This document shows positions 46,301 to 59,424 of a DNA stretch of 64,000 nucleotides, piece by piece. The notes beneath the pieces are model-generated. The model did not search any database. It had not been told where the DNA came from and was given only the letters and a program-made list of their open reading frames with translations. The stretch is taken from NCBI GenBank assembly GCA_031763025.1, contig JASSKH010000038.1, forward strand, positions 2,955,001 through 3,019,000, written 5' to 3'. The DNA is from Macrocystis pyrifera (taxonomy: Eukaryota; Sar; Phaeophyceae; Laminariales; Laminariaceae). The stretch's first letter is position 1, and each line of letters begins with the position of its first letter. Made by a program: the position numbers and the translations under genes.

Positions 46301-48840
46301 ACTCTTCGCCTCTGAACATCCTGCCGCCTTCAGGCCGCATCTCCACTCGGAAGCGCCGACGAACAGCCGCTGCCGCTGGCACCGCGCCGCCTGCTGTTGA
46401 TTTTGACTTCGGGCCCCCTAGACGATCCGCCCGGCGTGCTATCCCCCCGCCGGGAGCCCCACGGCCGCGACCGACCGCACCCGTCGTTATGGCCCCGGCT
46501 CTTGCCGCCTCGTCGATCCCGACGGTACCCATCCCGTCCGACCGCGACCGCGCCGAGCCCGTGGGAACTCCTCTTTTACGGCTTCTGCCGCCAACTGACG
46601 CACCGCCCGTCACCACGACTGACTTGGACGCCCTCGGCGCAGCTGCTGAATTTTAGTTCGGTGATTCCGCGGCGCTCTATTCGCACGCCGGCTGGACCCG
46701 GGAACAACAGGCCGATCCCGCGTGCAACGCCGCCATGCGCTACATAGCCCTTGGCCGGCCGGAAGTTTTGCCCGCCGACTTTTTGTCGTGTTTCCCTTCC
46801 CACCAGCGCCCTCCCTTTTCGGAGGTTCAAGAGCTGGCTAACAAAGGCCGCTTGCACACCACCAACGCGGGCATCGTTCTACCCGTCCGACATCCGCCCC
46901 CCCCCCTTGCGTCGGACACGCAACGCCCAGTGGGTCGTACGGTCTGCTTGTTGAACGACGAGCCTATTCGCATTTATGACCACTGCTCATGCACCTCTGG
47001 GTCATGCAGGCTTGCCATTCCACAGCTTCCCGCCACCTAGGAAGCGCGCGTACCCCACGTATGTTCGAACGTTTCTACTGGTGGATCGGTATGAGCATCT
47101 TCACCCGGTGGTGGATACGCACCTGCTTGATGTGCCAAGCACGGAAAACGTCGAGGCAGACGGTCTGGTGGCCCTCCATCACGTTGCCTTTGCCAGAAGG
47201 GCCCGGCATCGCCGTCAGCATCGACTATTTCGGCCTTCTCCCGGCCCCCCTCGTGGAAATACCTGCATCTTGCTTTTCACTGATCGTTTCAGCCGCCGAG
47301 CCGACATGTACATCGTCACAGCGGCTATATTCATCGCTGAGGCCACGGCCAACATTCTCATCAACCCGTATATTCCTCTCTGGGGGTTCTCGCGCAGTAT
47401 CCTCTCTGACAACGGCCTCCAGTTCTGCTCCAAGCTTTCGCACGCCGTTTATCAGCTTCTCGGGGTTCGAAAAATTGCCACCAGCTCCTACCACCCAAAC
47501 GGTAACGGTGGGGTGGAACGTGTAAACCACACGATGGCCCAGATGCTGGCAATGGTCGTCAACGAGCTCCAAAACAACTGGGATGAACAGCTCCCTCATG
47601 TCGAATTTGCGTACAACAATTCCGTCAGCGCCGCCACGGGTTTGGCTCCCAACGAGGTCCATATGGATCGGTTGCCACGCCTTCCTCTCACGACTTTCGA
47701 GCGTGCTGGAGTCGCCGGTCACCAGAGCTTGGCCCGTGACCACCTCATCTACTGCGATTTGGCGACGGACCGCCAGCAGCGCGCGTGCGATATCGTTCGC
47801 TAACACCACGTCCTCACTGTTGCTCGCGTGAACCGCCACAACTCCGCCCTCTCCGACGCTCCGCGTCCAGTCTCTTAATTTGACGTTGGCGGCTTGGCGT
47901 GGGTGTACAATACGGCGGTCACCATCCGTCAGGGCGCCAAGCCCGACACGGACGCCAAGGTCCTCAAGGCAAACTCTCACTCAACTGGACGGGCCCCTAC
48001 AAAGTCGCAGTTGGCCCCTGCTCCTCAGCGGACACCCCGGACGGATCTCCTCTCGGGGCAAAGCTCCTGTATTTGGATCTTCCTTCCGATATGCCCGGCG
48101 CTGATGCTCGCCGGCGCGTGTCATATCAAAGCTGCAAGCCCTGTGCCAACCCCCACGACCGTGGTGAAATGCCGAAGTATTTGCCGGCGGGGTTGACGCA
48201 ATACGTGCTCAACAACTTCTCCAAGAAGCCCCCCCCGTACCACGTCACCCAGGACGACGTTTCGACCCCTCTTCAACAACTCCGAGTGGAAAAGATTACC
48301 GGACACCAATCGGTTAGAGGTCGAGGTGGCGTCATCGCGGTGATGTACGAGACGCACCGGACAGGATTATCCCGTCCATCCTGGGAACAGGAAATGGACC
48401 TTCAGCTTTCTCGCCACGAAATTTTGCGCTACTGGGCCGGCACCCCGAACCAGCACCGCCAAACCAACCGCCTGTACCGCCGAATGAGAATCGGCACGGC
48501 ACAACGGGAGCTTTCTCGGAGTAGCGGCGAGCGGTTTCTGGCACCCGGCTATGGCTGCGTATCGCACGCCGATTGGCTTCGCCGGTACAGCAACACTGTG
48601 CTTCCCAACGGGACCCACTTTTGGTACAAGGGTGATGACGGTCTGTGGTGGCTCGGGAAAATCAGCGCGACTACGCCAACGACTGGAGCACATTTGGTTC
48701 GATTTTTGGACGACCCGGGACCGATCAAGCTTCCTCTTTCTCCGGCGTGCTACACAACTCCGACGAGAGCTGTACGAGGTTCTTGGTGTCTGCAAATTTA
48801 CTTGGCTAGCGCGTTTGCACGGGGGGGTCCAGCGTAAAGT
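43380..48840 (+). pseudogene. pol region of element B (PR-RT-RH-IN-chromo-Tudor-like)
   Basis: Aspartic protease near 43,440-43,600 (ALLDTGSAQTFI). Reverse transcriptase near 44,500-45,260 (VVIPKKSGGVRITVNYKKPN, FSLFDLVSSFHQI, catalytic YFDD). RNase H near 45,420-45,780 (YCDASIDGFGATL, LDVEAGSI). Integrase zinc-finger remains near 47,070-47,150 (CLMCQAR). Integrase DDE core near 47,215-47,560 (SIDYFG, LSDNGLQF, NGGVERVNH). A GPY motif (TGPYKV) near 47,985, then a chromodomain near 48,285-48,450 (VEKITGHQ, RPSWEQEMDL, ILRYW). A Tudor-like segment near 48,605-48,740 follows (FWYKGDDGLWWLGKI, VRFLDDPGPIKLPL). Integrase joins element DNA to the chromosome; the two C-terminal modules resemble readers of histone or methylated-residue marks. 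Broken; treated as a fossil. Confidence 0.88.
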
Positions 48841-49473
48841 AGATGAATCTCCAGGTGCCGCCGTGGATAGCTGATTTTCGCTTCTTGACTGCACTCGGTG
48901 TTTATTCCTTCTCTTGTCGTTTTCCTGGACTTTGGGGGGTGGTTTTTCTACCTGTTGACGTTTTCCGAGTTTTCGGGACGGGGGGTTTTCTGCCAGGTGC
49001 ATTTCTGGTTTGTTTTTATTGGGCTGGGTTGGGCATGATTTTTGCGTATTTTGTCCTGCGTACCTCCCCGCTCAGTGTCGGGGCTGGTCTGAGTATTCGG
49101 GTCACTCATTTGTGGCACAGGACGCGTTTCCAGCGTTGTGGGCTGGGTTTAGTTGGTTCTTCGCGTCTTCCGTGTTATTTGTCTTCTCGTTTTTGGTATT
49201 CATTTTGCGCTTTTCCACGAAACTTCCTCGCCCCCCCCCCGTTGCGGGTGGCATGGCGATGGCTTTCGTTGCCGATTCAACCCTGCCTCTTAAGGGTGGG
49301 CCTTCCCTTTTTTTTTTTTTTTACGTGCCTTGTCGACTTCGTTGCCTCGCCGTTCAGAGGTGTGGGAATGGGTTTAGAGGAGCTGCATCTTCGACTCATG
49401 TTCTAGTTCGTAGAATCGGGGTTTCCACGAATTTCACACAATTCTGTACATACGGCTGATCAGAGTGGGCTAG
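48838..49473 (+). other. Non-coding 3' part of element B with polypurine tract
   Basis: T- and G-rich DNA after pol. Its last 130 bp match the corresponding part of the B-derived element at 35,465-35,630 (inverted). CAGAGTGGGCTAG directly before the LTR is conserved between the two copies and is the likely polypurine tract. Confidence 0.7.
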
Positions 49474-49755
49474 TGTTATGATACTTCCTTGAATGAGGCT
49501 GAAAGCCCGGTAATTACCTGGCTTCAAGTATTAGGATCGTATTTATTTGTAGCACTTGGAAGGCGTATCGTAGATGGAAAACCAGAGATTTTCCCAGCGA
49601 GGCACGAGCTCGGCTCTTAGTCTCCGCGTGCACGAAAGGAATAAAGCTGCTCTTCTTCTATCTCTAAGCAAACAGCACCCTTGAGTACCAATGAGTACCG
49701 CCTTGATAGGCCAACCTGTCCAGGGATACAGAGTGTTTCGACCTCTGATCTTATC
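49474..49755 (+). repeat. 3' LTR of element B
   Basis: TGTTATGATACTT..GATCTTATC. Same layout as 39,359-39,637, about 9% different by eye. Confidence 0.9.
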
Positions 49756-51369
49756 TATCGCGTGGACAAGCGGTTGGTATATATCCTGCGCAATATCTAT
49801 CTCTTGAAAAGCGGCAGATACAGCAATGAGCACAACTACTACTGTTGCAGATACAGGATCTTCAGAGAAACACTAATATTATTAACGGTAAAAAGTGACT
49901 ACGATTACAGCAACGGCTACTACTGCGTGATTGGTGGATGATATTCTACAACATGGTGTCCGAGTTACAATAGCTGATGCACGAAGTCGTACGGCACGGC
50001 CGCGATATGATATATACCTACCTGTACTGCTGGGCGCATGCTGTGCTCGTAGACGATTGGTAACACCAAAAAGTTATCATGGTTTTATCGCTGTATCTCG
50101 GGGGCCCAGATGGTCACGCATATACGATGGAGATCGCCAGCTGTTTGGTACGAAGTACGTATAATAGATCGTGATCCGTCCGTTGTGCGAGGAACATTAT
50201 AACCTATACTACTGTCTAGGGAAAGCGATTTGCAGCAAAGAGAAGAGTAGTATTTATGATGATGATGGTGGTATTGATCGTTTCCCCGAAATCTAGCGCG
50301 TGGTCACTAACAAAATAAAAAGATGTTGATCCGAGCGTGTTGTACAGCTGCTTGAGGTATAGTAATATAATTACGGTACTATTAATAAATGCCTCATCCC
50401 CTGTTAATAAACGAAGAGGAACCCCGGTACCCTCGCTACGTGTGGCTGGTGGCCGATAGTAACAAGTGTGACTGTCATTACTTTAACTGCCGTCATTTTT
50501 CCGTTCGTCCCCTTTTCGCCTACAGGCTGGTTCAAGATTAACCACGAAAAAATATTGTGTTCCCTGGCCAAAGTCCACGCCGTTTTTTCGAGTCAGACCG
50601 TGAAAGTTTACTCACGTCTCCTATGAGTACTATACGGTATTGTTGCAAGCACCTGACCTAACGTTAAACGTGCTTTTATTTCTAGAAATTGTCACGGTAT
50701 GTCAGCTGTGGGTACGACCGGTTGATACAGTGGTTGAACTCAACTTTGCAAGCTGCGTGATACGTCAGTTTCATTTTTTTCGCCAGTCTCTTTCGTTTTT
50801 TTTTTCGTTATTTGGCAACTTTGGGCCACCACAAACTTTCGGCGAAAGAAAAGAAGAAAAAAATGCTTAGGCCAGTCCTCGGGAAGGAGATAAATAACAT
50901 GTGTGCAAAAGTTCAGGATCTATCTCCAACAAACGGCACGAACATTTGGACTTTTATGCGGAGGACGCGAAAAAAATAGACATTGCCTCGTAATGACCTA
51001 ATTTCAGTATATGATCTAATTTAGGCGATGTGTTTTGCCTAATACCGAGTATTGATTATGCGCAAGTCATTTATTCGAGTTTTTGCGCGAAAATTGTACA
51101 ACATGTCTTGGAGTACCTGGAACCGGACTCTTCAGAAAGAAAACGTTACTTCCTATGGAAACACTCGCCCTGTTACTGACCGTGGTTGGTCGAGATACAT
51201 TTTCGCCAATACCGCTAGCGCCAGCCCTAGAACCTCAACAATAAAAACAGCCACGACACCGTCTTCCGCTGTTCATTGCGGCCAGTATGATAACAAAGAT
51301 GTACAATTCGAGTAGATGCTGCTGCCGGCATTCGTGGGGGAGATAGTTTCCAGGGCTATTCGAGGCCAA
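49756..51369. other. Unassigned region
   Basis: No gene recognised. AT-richer than element B, with short GTACGG/GTAC repeats and a T-run near 50,795. The right flank does not continue the LINE fragment seen left of element B. Confidence 0.4.
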
Positions 51370-52270
51370 ACCTCACGAGTCTGGTCGGGTCGGATCGGGT
51401 GAGCTGACCCGACCCGACCCGCGAGATTATGGAAGCCTCCTGACCCGACCCGACCCGCCCCGTGATATTTGAAAACCCCCTGATTTAACCCCACCCGATC
51501 CGCGAGATTTTAAGCCTCCTCATCCGACCCCAACCGACCCGCGAGATTTGAAAAAAAACTCTTGACCCGACACCACCTGACCCGTGAGATTTTGAACCCC
51601 TCCTGACCCGACCCGACTCGATCCGACCCGACCAGACCCGGCCCGACCCACCAGCTTCCGATTGACCCGTGAGATACGGGTCATGTCGCGGGTCGGGTCA
51701 TCTTGACCCGCGAGACCATTTGTCTCGACCCGCGAGTTCGACCCACGAATCCGACCCGTGGGTCGACACTTGAAAAAAAAAAGTATTTTTCATACCAGGT
51801 ACAGTGGTATGTGGCCTAGTTATGTAGTGGGTATAGACAGATGCGGACATGCGAATATATACGTGGCGGTGCTTTAATATTTGTTCACAATATGATACCA
51901 GAGGAGTATTGTTCAGTGTTGATACGAAAGAAACTTTTGGGAAGCAAGGGGGATTTCTTCGAAATTTCGGATCCGCGCGCCGGATGCGTGCGTCCGACCC
52001 GCCGGTCAGCAGAAAACAACTCGCGGGTCATTCTGGCCCAACCTGCGAGTGATTCGTTTCTCTCGGGTCAGGACCTGACCCGACCCGTGATCTTTTCATC
52101 ACCTCTTGACCCGGCCCGGCCCGACCCGTGAGATATGAAAAGCTCTCGACCCGACTAGACCCGACTCGTGAGATTGAAAAAACTCTTGACCCGACCCGAC
52201 AGAACCCGCGAGATTTGAAAACCTCTTGACCCGACCCGACCTGACCCGTGAAGTTTTGAACACTTTTGGA
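51370..52270. repeat. GACCCG-rich minisatellite, two blocks
   Basis: Units of roughly 35-45 bp: runs of GACCC or GACCCG followed by a (C/T)G(C/T)GAGATTTGAAAA-type spacer. Block 1 is about 51,376-51,770 and block 2 about 52,025-52,270, separated by about 250 bp of other sequence. Open frames here reflect the repeat and are not genes. Confidence 0.9.
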
Positions 52271-53169
52271 CCCACCAACAGCCTTGAGAGTTTCCGTCTT
52301 TCAACTTGAACCAGCTCGTACAAGCTGGTATAGCTGTAATTTCGAGGCGGTGCTCGCCGACGTTTTCCCAACCCTGTTTTATTTACGATTTTTGATCTGC
52401 AAATTCGTGTGGAATCATGTGGAGTTTCCTCAGAGTAACACGAAACGATTACCTGCGGCACACCGAAATCAGGGTTTTCGGTCGCTCATCGTGAGTGTAT
52501 TGTGGATCATATGCACCTCATATTTCCTGATAGACAACGAAATAGGCGATGGGGCAGGATGGGGAGGATATCGATCGTTTCGCCATGCCTCGCTCGAGCA
52601 ACGCACCGAGATTCAGCGTCATCCGCTGTGTGCAGAGTTTTCGGAGTTTCGCATATAGACCCTGCAGTAGTATCGATATATCTCCGTAGGTGATGGGAGA
52701 TACTCGACATGGCATTTCTCGACGAGATTATCTCAGACTCCCCCCAAAAAATAGCATGTGCAAACGAGCTACGGGCTCAGCAACCATGGTGTCAAATTCG
52801 GAGCTACAATATGGTATTATTATTGCCCTCGATGAAATGCAATCGCGCGCTGTTCTCAGTTTGCTTGTCTCTTTCTTTGTGAGGTCGCAGGTGGAGTTGT
52901 TGAGAGTGACGGGAGAGGCCAGTCGGGACCAGCACAGACGGAACCCCAGAGTGCTGTGTTTGGCTCAGGCAGAGCGTCTACTTGTTGACTATCGGTACCA
53001 CTTGTTATAGTACTCGGCGGGGAAATATATCCAGCAGCAGCACAGCACACGAAGACGGCACGAGCACCCGCACCAGCACCACAGCAATGGGATCGATATC
53101 ATTGAGGTGTAATTGGGGTTGCAGGGCTAAATACAAGACTGTTGGCCAATGAAAAACGAAACATGAACG
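52271..53169. other. Unassigned region
   Basis: No gene recognised. Short open frames of up to about 130 codons lack known motifs. Confidence 0.4.
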
Positions 53170-56110
53170 GGGAGAGATTTCCAACAATCAATCAGAAAGC
53201 TGACGACGCTCTCTTGGCGAAAGCAAAACATGTCGGTTGTTTATTACAACAAGTAAACGACAGATTGACAAGAGATCTCTGTACCGCGAAATAGTTGTTG
53301 TTGGCGAAATGAGAACTGAGGTGGATGCATGCTCTACAAGAGTTTGCCGCCGGCGTCCGACGGTATCCTCCCAAACCTGAAAAAAGCCCATTTTTTTGTT
53401 GTGTATCGTTACACATTCGACAGATTGACGTATTTTCAACAGCCGGGTTACTATTTTTTTGCGAGTACCGAAACATACGATGAGGATCGCAAAATACAAA
53501 TAAAGGCGAAAAGTAGAAAGTAATCAATTAACTGCTGTTGAAAAGACCTACGATAGTATGCAATTTTGGGTAATTCTTTTTGCGAGTACCGAAACATACG
53601 ACGAGGATCGCAAAACACAAATAAAGGCGAAATGTAGAAAGTAATCAACTAACTGCTGTTGTAAAAGACCTACGATAATTCGTAAGCAATTTTTTAATAT
53701 TAATAGTACTCGTAGATAATTTTGCTCTCGCACATGAAGTAATCCACTCATGTTGTTGTATTGTAAAATACCTGCTTGTGCTATAGTATGCGAAGTTGTT
53801 GTTGGCCAAATGAGAAATGAGGTGGATGCATGCTCTAGGGGGCAAAAAACATGACTAAGTACCGTATAGGGGGTATATATAGGGTAGCCCCATACTGATA
53901 CCAGGCTCTACCGCTATAGTATGCGAATGACGACGCTTTGTTGGCCATTGAAAAACACTTTGTAGGTTGTTACACATTCGACAGATTGACATGTATTTTC
54001 AACTGGCGGGTTATTATTTGCGAGTACCGAAACATACGATGAGGATCGCAAACAAATAAAGGCGAAAAGTAGAAAGGACTCCACTGCTGCCGGCGGCGTC
54101 CTACGGTATCCTCCCAAACCTGAAAAAAAAAAAACCATTTTTTGCCTTTCGCTGCTGTAAAAGACCTGCGATAGTATGCATTTTTTTTGCCATTCGAGAC
54201 GGATACAGCACTACAGTAGTATTCGTAGATAATTTTGCTGTGGCGCAAAGAGTAACCCACTCCTGTTGTACTGTAAAATACCTGCTATAGTATGCGAATG
54301 GAAACGCGAAGTACACCAAAAAAGTAGTATTTCAGCTCGTGCGACGATACACGATAGACGCTCGATCTCGACAGAGACTCAGCCCACGGACAACCCGCGC
54401 GGTGGCGGGCAAGATCAACTAGTATACGGGCTCGAAGAAATGAGGTGGATGCATGCTCTGGGGGGCAAGAGCTTGCCGGCGGCGTCCTACGTTATCCTCC
54501 CAAACCTGAAATTTATGTTTTTTTTGCCATTCGAGACCTTTGTACTCATAGACGAAATGTATTTTTTTTGCCATTCGAGACGGATACAGCACTCTTCTCT
54601 ACAGTAGTACTCGTCGAAAATTTTTCTGTGGCACAAAAAGTAACCCACTCCTGTTGTACTGCAAAAGGCCTGCTATAGTATGCGAATGGAAACGCGAAGT
54701 ACACCAAAAAGTATTATTTCAGCTCGTGCGACCATACACGATAGACGCTCGATCTTGACAGACTTAGCCCACGGGCAATCCGCGCGGTGGCGGGCAAGAT
54801 CAACTAGTATAGATGACGGACTCGAAGAAATGAGGTGGATGCGTGCTCCAGGGGGCAAGAGCTTGCCGGCGGCGTCCAACGGTATCCTCTCAAACCTGAA
54901 AAGAAGCCCATTTTTGGCCATTCGACACGTTTGTTGTACTGTAAAAGACCTGCTCGTGCGACGATAGACGATAGACGTTTGTTGTACAGTAACTGTAAAA
55001 GACCTGTTCGTGCGATGATATACGATAGACGCTCGATCTCGACAGAGACTCAGCCCACGGGCAACCCGCTCGGTGGCGGGAAAGATCAACTAGTATAGAT
55101 GACGGGCTCGAAGAAATGAGGTGGGTGCATGCTCCAGGGGCAAGAGCTTGCCGGCGGCGTCCTACGGTATCCTTCCAAACCTGAAAAAAAGCCCATTGTT
55201 TGCCATTCGAGGTGGATACAGCAGTAGTAGTACTCGTAGATAATGTTTTTCCATCTATTTCGCGCACACCAGCGGCCAATGCGCTGCACTGAGCGTAGGA
55301 CCCAAGCGTCTGAGCCAACTCTTCTATTCATCGCCACCCTTGCACAACAAGACAGCACTACAGCAGTAGCAGGCACCTGGTCTGGTGTATCGACGCCTCC
55401 CCAACTCGCTATGGCATATGGGATGTGTTGGTGGTATGGTATATTGGAATATGGGAAAACCACCGTATGTGGGAATATGGGAAAACCACCGTATGTTGTA
55501 TGGTATGTGTTGACGGTATGGCACGGGAAAAACACAGTATATGGTATGGTACGTTAGCGGTATGGTACCAAGGTACGATGTCGTGGATGTATTATATGAC
55601 TAAATTTGCCTGGTGGTATGGTATGTTTCAGTATATAAGGTCCGTAAGGGTCGAATACGTCGTACAAATATCATCTGTAAGACCTATGCCAATGGAAACG
55701 CGAAGTCCGAAAGTTTTTTTTCAAATATTTTGCTTTAAAAAAACAGCCGAAAATATCCTCGTACCGCCGCTGTGGGAAAAAAGGGAAAAAAGGTTTGATT
55801 TTTTTTTTTTTTTCCCAACGGCTGCAGGCGGCGCAATTTGTTTTCTCTCGTTGCAAATTGTCAACACGCTGATAAAAATCAGCTCGTGCGACGATAGATG
55901 CTCGATCTCGATATAGACTCAGCCCAAGGCCAACCCGCTTGGTGTCGGGCAAGGTAAACGAGGATAGATGACGGCATCGAAGATAGAAAGTGAATACATG
56001 CTCTAGGGGGCGAGAGCTTGCCGGCGGCGTCCTGCGGTATCCTGCCGAACCTGAAAAAAAGCCTGTTTTTTGCCATTCGAGACGGATCGAGAAATTTTGT
56101 CTTCTGTTTT
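53170..56110 (+). repeat. Tandem array of diverged units, about 280-390 bp
   Basis: The block GCCGGCGGCGTCCTACGG followed by TATCC..CCAAACCTGAAAAAA recurs near 53,345, 54,090, 54,470, 54,865, 55,150 and 56,020. The block CGATAGACGCTCGATCTCGAC with GACTCAGCCCA recurs near 54,350, 54,735, 55,025 and 55,885. The block CGAGTACCGAAACATACGA recurs near 53,463, 53,583 and 54,016. Order is kept within units and all are direct. A sub-region at 55,430-55,560 adds short TATGGTATG repeats. No coding evidence. Confidence 0.85.
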
Positions 56111-57766
56111 GTACACACCAGCGTGTTCTAATTTTTTTTGGCGGGTATCTTTGCAATTCAAACTTTTTATTGATACTTCGCTTTCCCATTGGCATAGGTC
56201 TAATGAGCTTATACATCGGCCTTTGGAAAGTGTTCGAAAATGTAAGCCTTGCGGACAGACAGACAGACAGACATATTTGCATTTACAAAAACAGAGACTC
56301 AGTTCTACAAACTGAGAATTGTCTAGGATGAAGCCTAGCACTTGCTGCTCAGCACAATTTCTTAGTCCGATTTGTCTTAGCGTCCCTCGAAAATCGAGCC
56401 TCATGTTCTTATTAGGCTCTTTATTAGTCGAGGGCCTACCAGGTATGCTGTATACGAAGTATACCGTAGAGATAGAGACACATTCATGTCCACAGCTTTT
56501 AAGATTGGTCAATTGTTTAGCGATGAGCTCAAAACCCCCGGCTTTCGATTTAGAGTAGCGCTGGCCTGAGTGCGATTTACTTACCAGGTATTGATCTAAT
56601 TCCGTAGCGTCCTCTAACAAAACGTGAGTCTTCCGTTCATATCACTGTAGTGTAGGTCATTTATTATTCAATCGGCCTTTGATACTGCTTTGAGGCCAAC
56701 TCAAGTTTTTTCAGCCATGCGCCCGTAGTACAAGTACCACTACGTCCTTACTATCAATACCACTAAAATGAGAATGCCGACTACAGCGAGCAACAGGAGA
56801 ATTTACATACGAATACGTGGATACTTCGAAGAACAAGCAGACGAGGAAAGGGTACATGTTTTATTAATAGTTAATTAAAAAGCGGTTTGAGTCCTTTGGC
56901 AAGCGATATTCGATACCCGATGCCAGGCATTCGATTTTCCGTGCTACAACGAAAGCCCCGAAATAATATAAACGCCTCTGAATCAACAACACCCCAAAGA
57001 TTTTATACGAGTTTCTATCGTATGGATGGGATACTACCGCCCTCTCATTCGACAGAAAAAAACGTCCGCGAAGCTTTTGACCCTTTCCAAGTGCGCAGAA
57101 ACCAAACACATTATTTTACTTATCAGGGTACTATACACCAGGCTTGCAATCGCTAGAAACTAAAAACACAAGCGAGATCGTCGAAAAAAAACACGCCTTC
57201 GGGCTAAAAAACAAAAAAAGGAAAAAATGGCAATTTCGGTTTTTCTGCTGAAGCTTTCCCTCAAAAGCTCCAGTGCGATACGTTTCCCTTGTACTGCTAC
57301 AAAAATCCCACATATATTCCGAGCATTTTGTTCCCAAAAACGTGGGCGCAGTACTAAAAAGGCTAAGACACATCGCAAATGACCGTCCAAATTCCCTGTC
57401 CGCAGTACAATCATCCTGATTATCGCGACTGATGAAAAACAATATACTGGTGGGGGCGATCTTCATCTGATATCGCCCGCTCTGCGTATATAAACGGCAT
57501 CTCCCCAAGACGCAATGCTATCAAAGCTGCTATATACCGCGCCTCAAATTCCGAGTGGCTCATCTAGATTTTGGACACGGCCCAGGGATACCTATTACCC
57601 CGCAAAAACTATGCCCAAACATTGCCCCCCCCCCACACGACACGCAAGCTCTTCGTTGCAACTGGTCTCATACGTCAATTTAGGAAGGGGGTCCCTCCCC
57701 CCCCCCTCTTCTCTTTTCTCTTTCGCATCAATAAAGATAAACCACCACCACAAAAAACGTCTTGTT

Positions 57767-57767
<1 letters not shown>
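56111..57767. other. Unassigned region
   Basis: No gene recognised. A (ACAG)n run lies near 56,258-56,272. Confidence 0.4.

Positions 57768-57804
<37 letters not shown>
57768..57804. repeat. Poly(C) tract, about 37 bases
   Basis: Uninterrupted, and not attached to a LINE copy. Open frames across it are homopolymer artefacts. Confidence 0.95.
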
Positions 57805-57806
<2 letters not shown>

Positions 57807-58449
57807 ACGCCCGTCAACACCTCCCACGGCGAGTGTCACCACTGCCCAACCAACGCCCACCTTGTTTTTTAGGGGAGTGCGGTATCTGCTCTTGTACCGC
57901 CTGTACAGCATGCCCCCTAATTGTTCTCTCCCCTCGAAGGCAAATAAATACGCTGCTAAGAGGAGACCGCGGATTGACCCCTTGACTGACCGCCCTCTTG
58001 CACTAAAACTAGTATACTAAAGCCGAAAGAGGCCTTGACGTGTCTTAACGCGCCCAAAAAGACCGGCCTCCATACCTTGATAGTAGCACATCTTTTCGAA
58101 GGACGCGTCTTCCCTGGTATATGCTAACTACGGGCTCAACATGCCATGCTTTGCCGGCAACCGACTGAACTTGACACGCTCAATCACATCATCCCGTATC
58201 CATCGCACACGATGCCATCTCCGGTCATACAAACTCCATTCGATGCCCATGTCGTGACATCCGTATCCATGCCACACACTGCCATACAAAAGTCATGCAA
58301 TGCCATATCGTCAACCGAGTGAACAAGCGTGCGTACAGGCACGCGTACAACAAACACGAAAACATGGAGGTCAACACACACACATAGAAACAAGACACAC
58401 AAAAACAGAGTCCCGCGAAGTACACCCCCCCCCCGCCTTCCCTCCCTGA

Positions 58450-58560
58450 TGCAAGCAACGTCTGCCTGGTCGATGAAAACCAGACGTGCTACGTCCCGGC
58501 CTTGTGAGGATGCGAGGGTCTATGGCCTGGCCATGAATGATATCGAGTACACCCCCCCGC
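58450..58560 (+). repeat. Dispersed repeat, copy 1
   Basis: Landmarks GCAAGCAACGTCTGCCT, GATGAAAACCAGACG, GGATGCGAGGGTCTATGG and GATATCGAGTACACC. Shared with 58,880-59,010 and in part with 61,890-61,985. Confidence 0.8.
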
Positions 58561-58879
58561 CCCTCCCCCCCATGGTCTCCTGCTCCAATCGCAAGGCAAC
58601 ATGACAACAACAGGCATACCACTCATAGTGAGTATGATATGCCATGCGAAAAAAAAAGGAAAACTGAAACCAAACAAAAACCTTTCCTTCGCCGGGGCCG
58701 GGGGCGCCACGAAAATGTCCACGTTCTACACTACTTTGGTATCGCAAGATACCTCTAGCTCGTCAAAACGCTAGCACGCTTGCAGCAAAGACTCCTCCCC
58801 CCTCCCTCCCTCTCCCTCCACCCCTGCCCCCTTCTTCCCCCCCTCCCCCATTCATTCGCCGGACACCTCACGGCGCTTC

Positions 58880-59010
58880 GCGCTTGGTGCATGCAAGCAA
58901 TGTCTGCCTAGTCGGTGAAAACCCAACGTCCTCCATCCCGGTATTGTAGGGATGCGAGGGTCAATGGTCATACGACTAGACTACGGCATGCACGATATCG
59001 AGTACACCCC
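58880..59010 (+). repeat. Dispersed repeat, copy 2
   Basis: Landmarks GCAAGCAATGTCTGCCT, GGTGAAAACC, GGATGCGAGGGTCAATGG and GATATCGAGTACACC. Confidence 0.8.
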
Positions 59011-59424
59011 ACCCCCCTTCCCCCGCTACCCCCGCCCTTTCTCCCCCCCACCATCTAACGCCCTCAAGAAGACGGAAAATTAGATAACAAAAAAATGGGC
59101 TCGGTCATTCCGTACCTTACAACCCTCAAGTTAACGACATGGGCACACACCCGTCTTGTCCCCTTTTGTGACGTCAGGGCCTGGCTAAGTGTCCGCCCTC
59201 GAATCGAACAAAAGCTTACGCCCGCCCCCGAGATTATCGGATAAGGTCGAGCAGGGTGCAAAGAAGAAGACAAACCAAGCTGGGGGAGTCCATCATGGAT
59301 ATCTGGAACGTAGAGGCGTTGGCAAGCGCAGCGCAAGCAGTGGGGTCAACGGTCAAAGGTGTCAGTTCACGGTCTAGTTTTGGCCCCGGCAAGGGCTCTT
59401 TAGACTATCATACTGGTTTTAATG

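Larger units (their letters stand above)
39359..49755 (+). mobile_element. Ty3/gypsy chromovirus, family B (decayed)
   Basis: LTRs of about 280 bp bracket 9.8 kb containing a primer site, gag with a CCHC knuckle, an aspartic protease, reverse transcriptase, RNase H, integrase, a chromodomain and a Tudor-like domain. Domain order and the chromodomain place it among the chromoviruses. By eye the LTRs differ at about 9% of positions, so the insertion is old relative to A. Coding is interrupted many times, roughly ten breaks. Flanks CATCG and TATCG could be a worn target duplication. GC content is higher than in element A. Confidence 0.9.
57805..59424. other. C-rich region with a dispersed repeat
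   Basis: No gene recognised. Two of the three copies of a dispersed repeat (next entries) lie here, with C-rich low-complexity DNA between them. Confidence 0.4.

Noticed and set aside
39350-49760. Element B inserted into the LINE fragment on its left
   Set aside because: The right flank does not continue the LINE sequence, so a simple nested insertion is not supported.
51376-52270. Open frames through the GACCCG repeat
   Set aside because: Frames follow the minisatellite and have no non-repetitive content.
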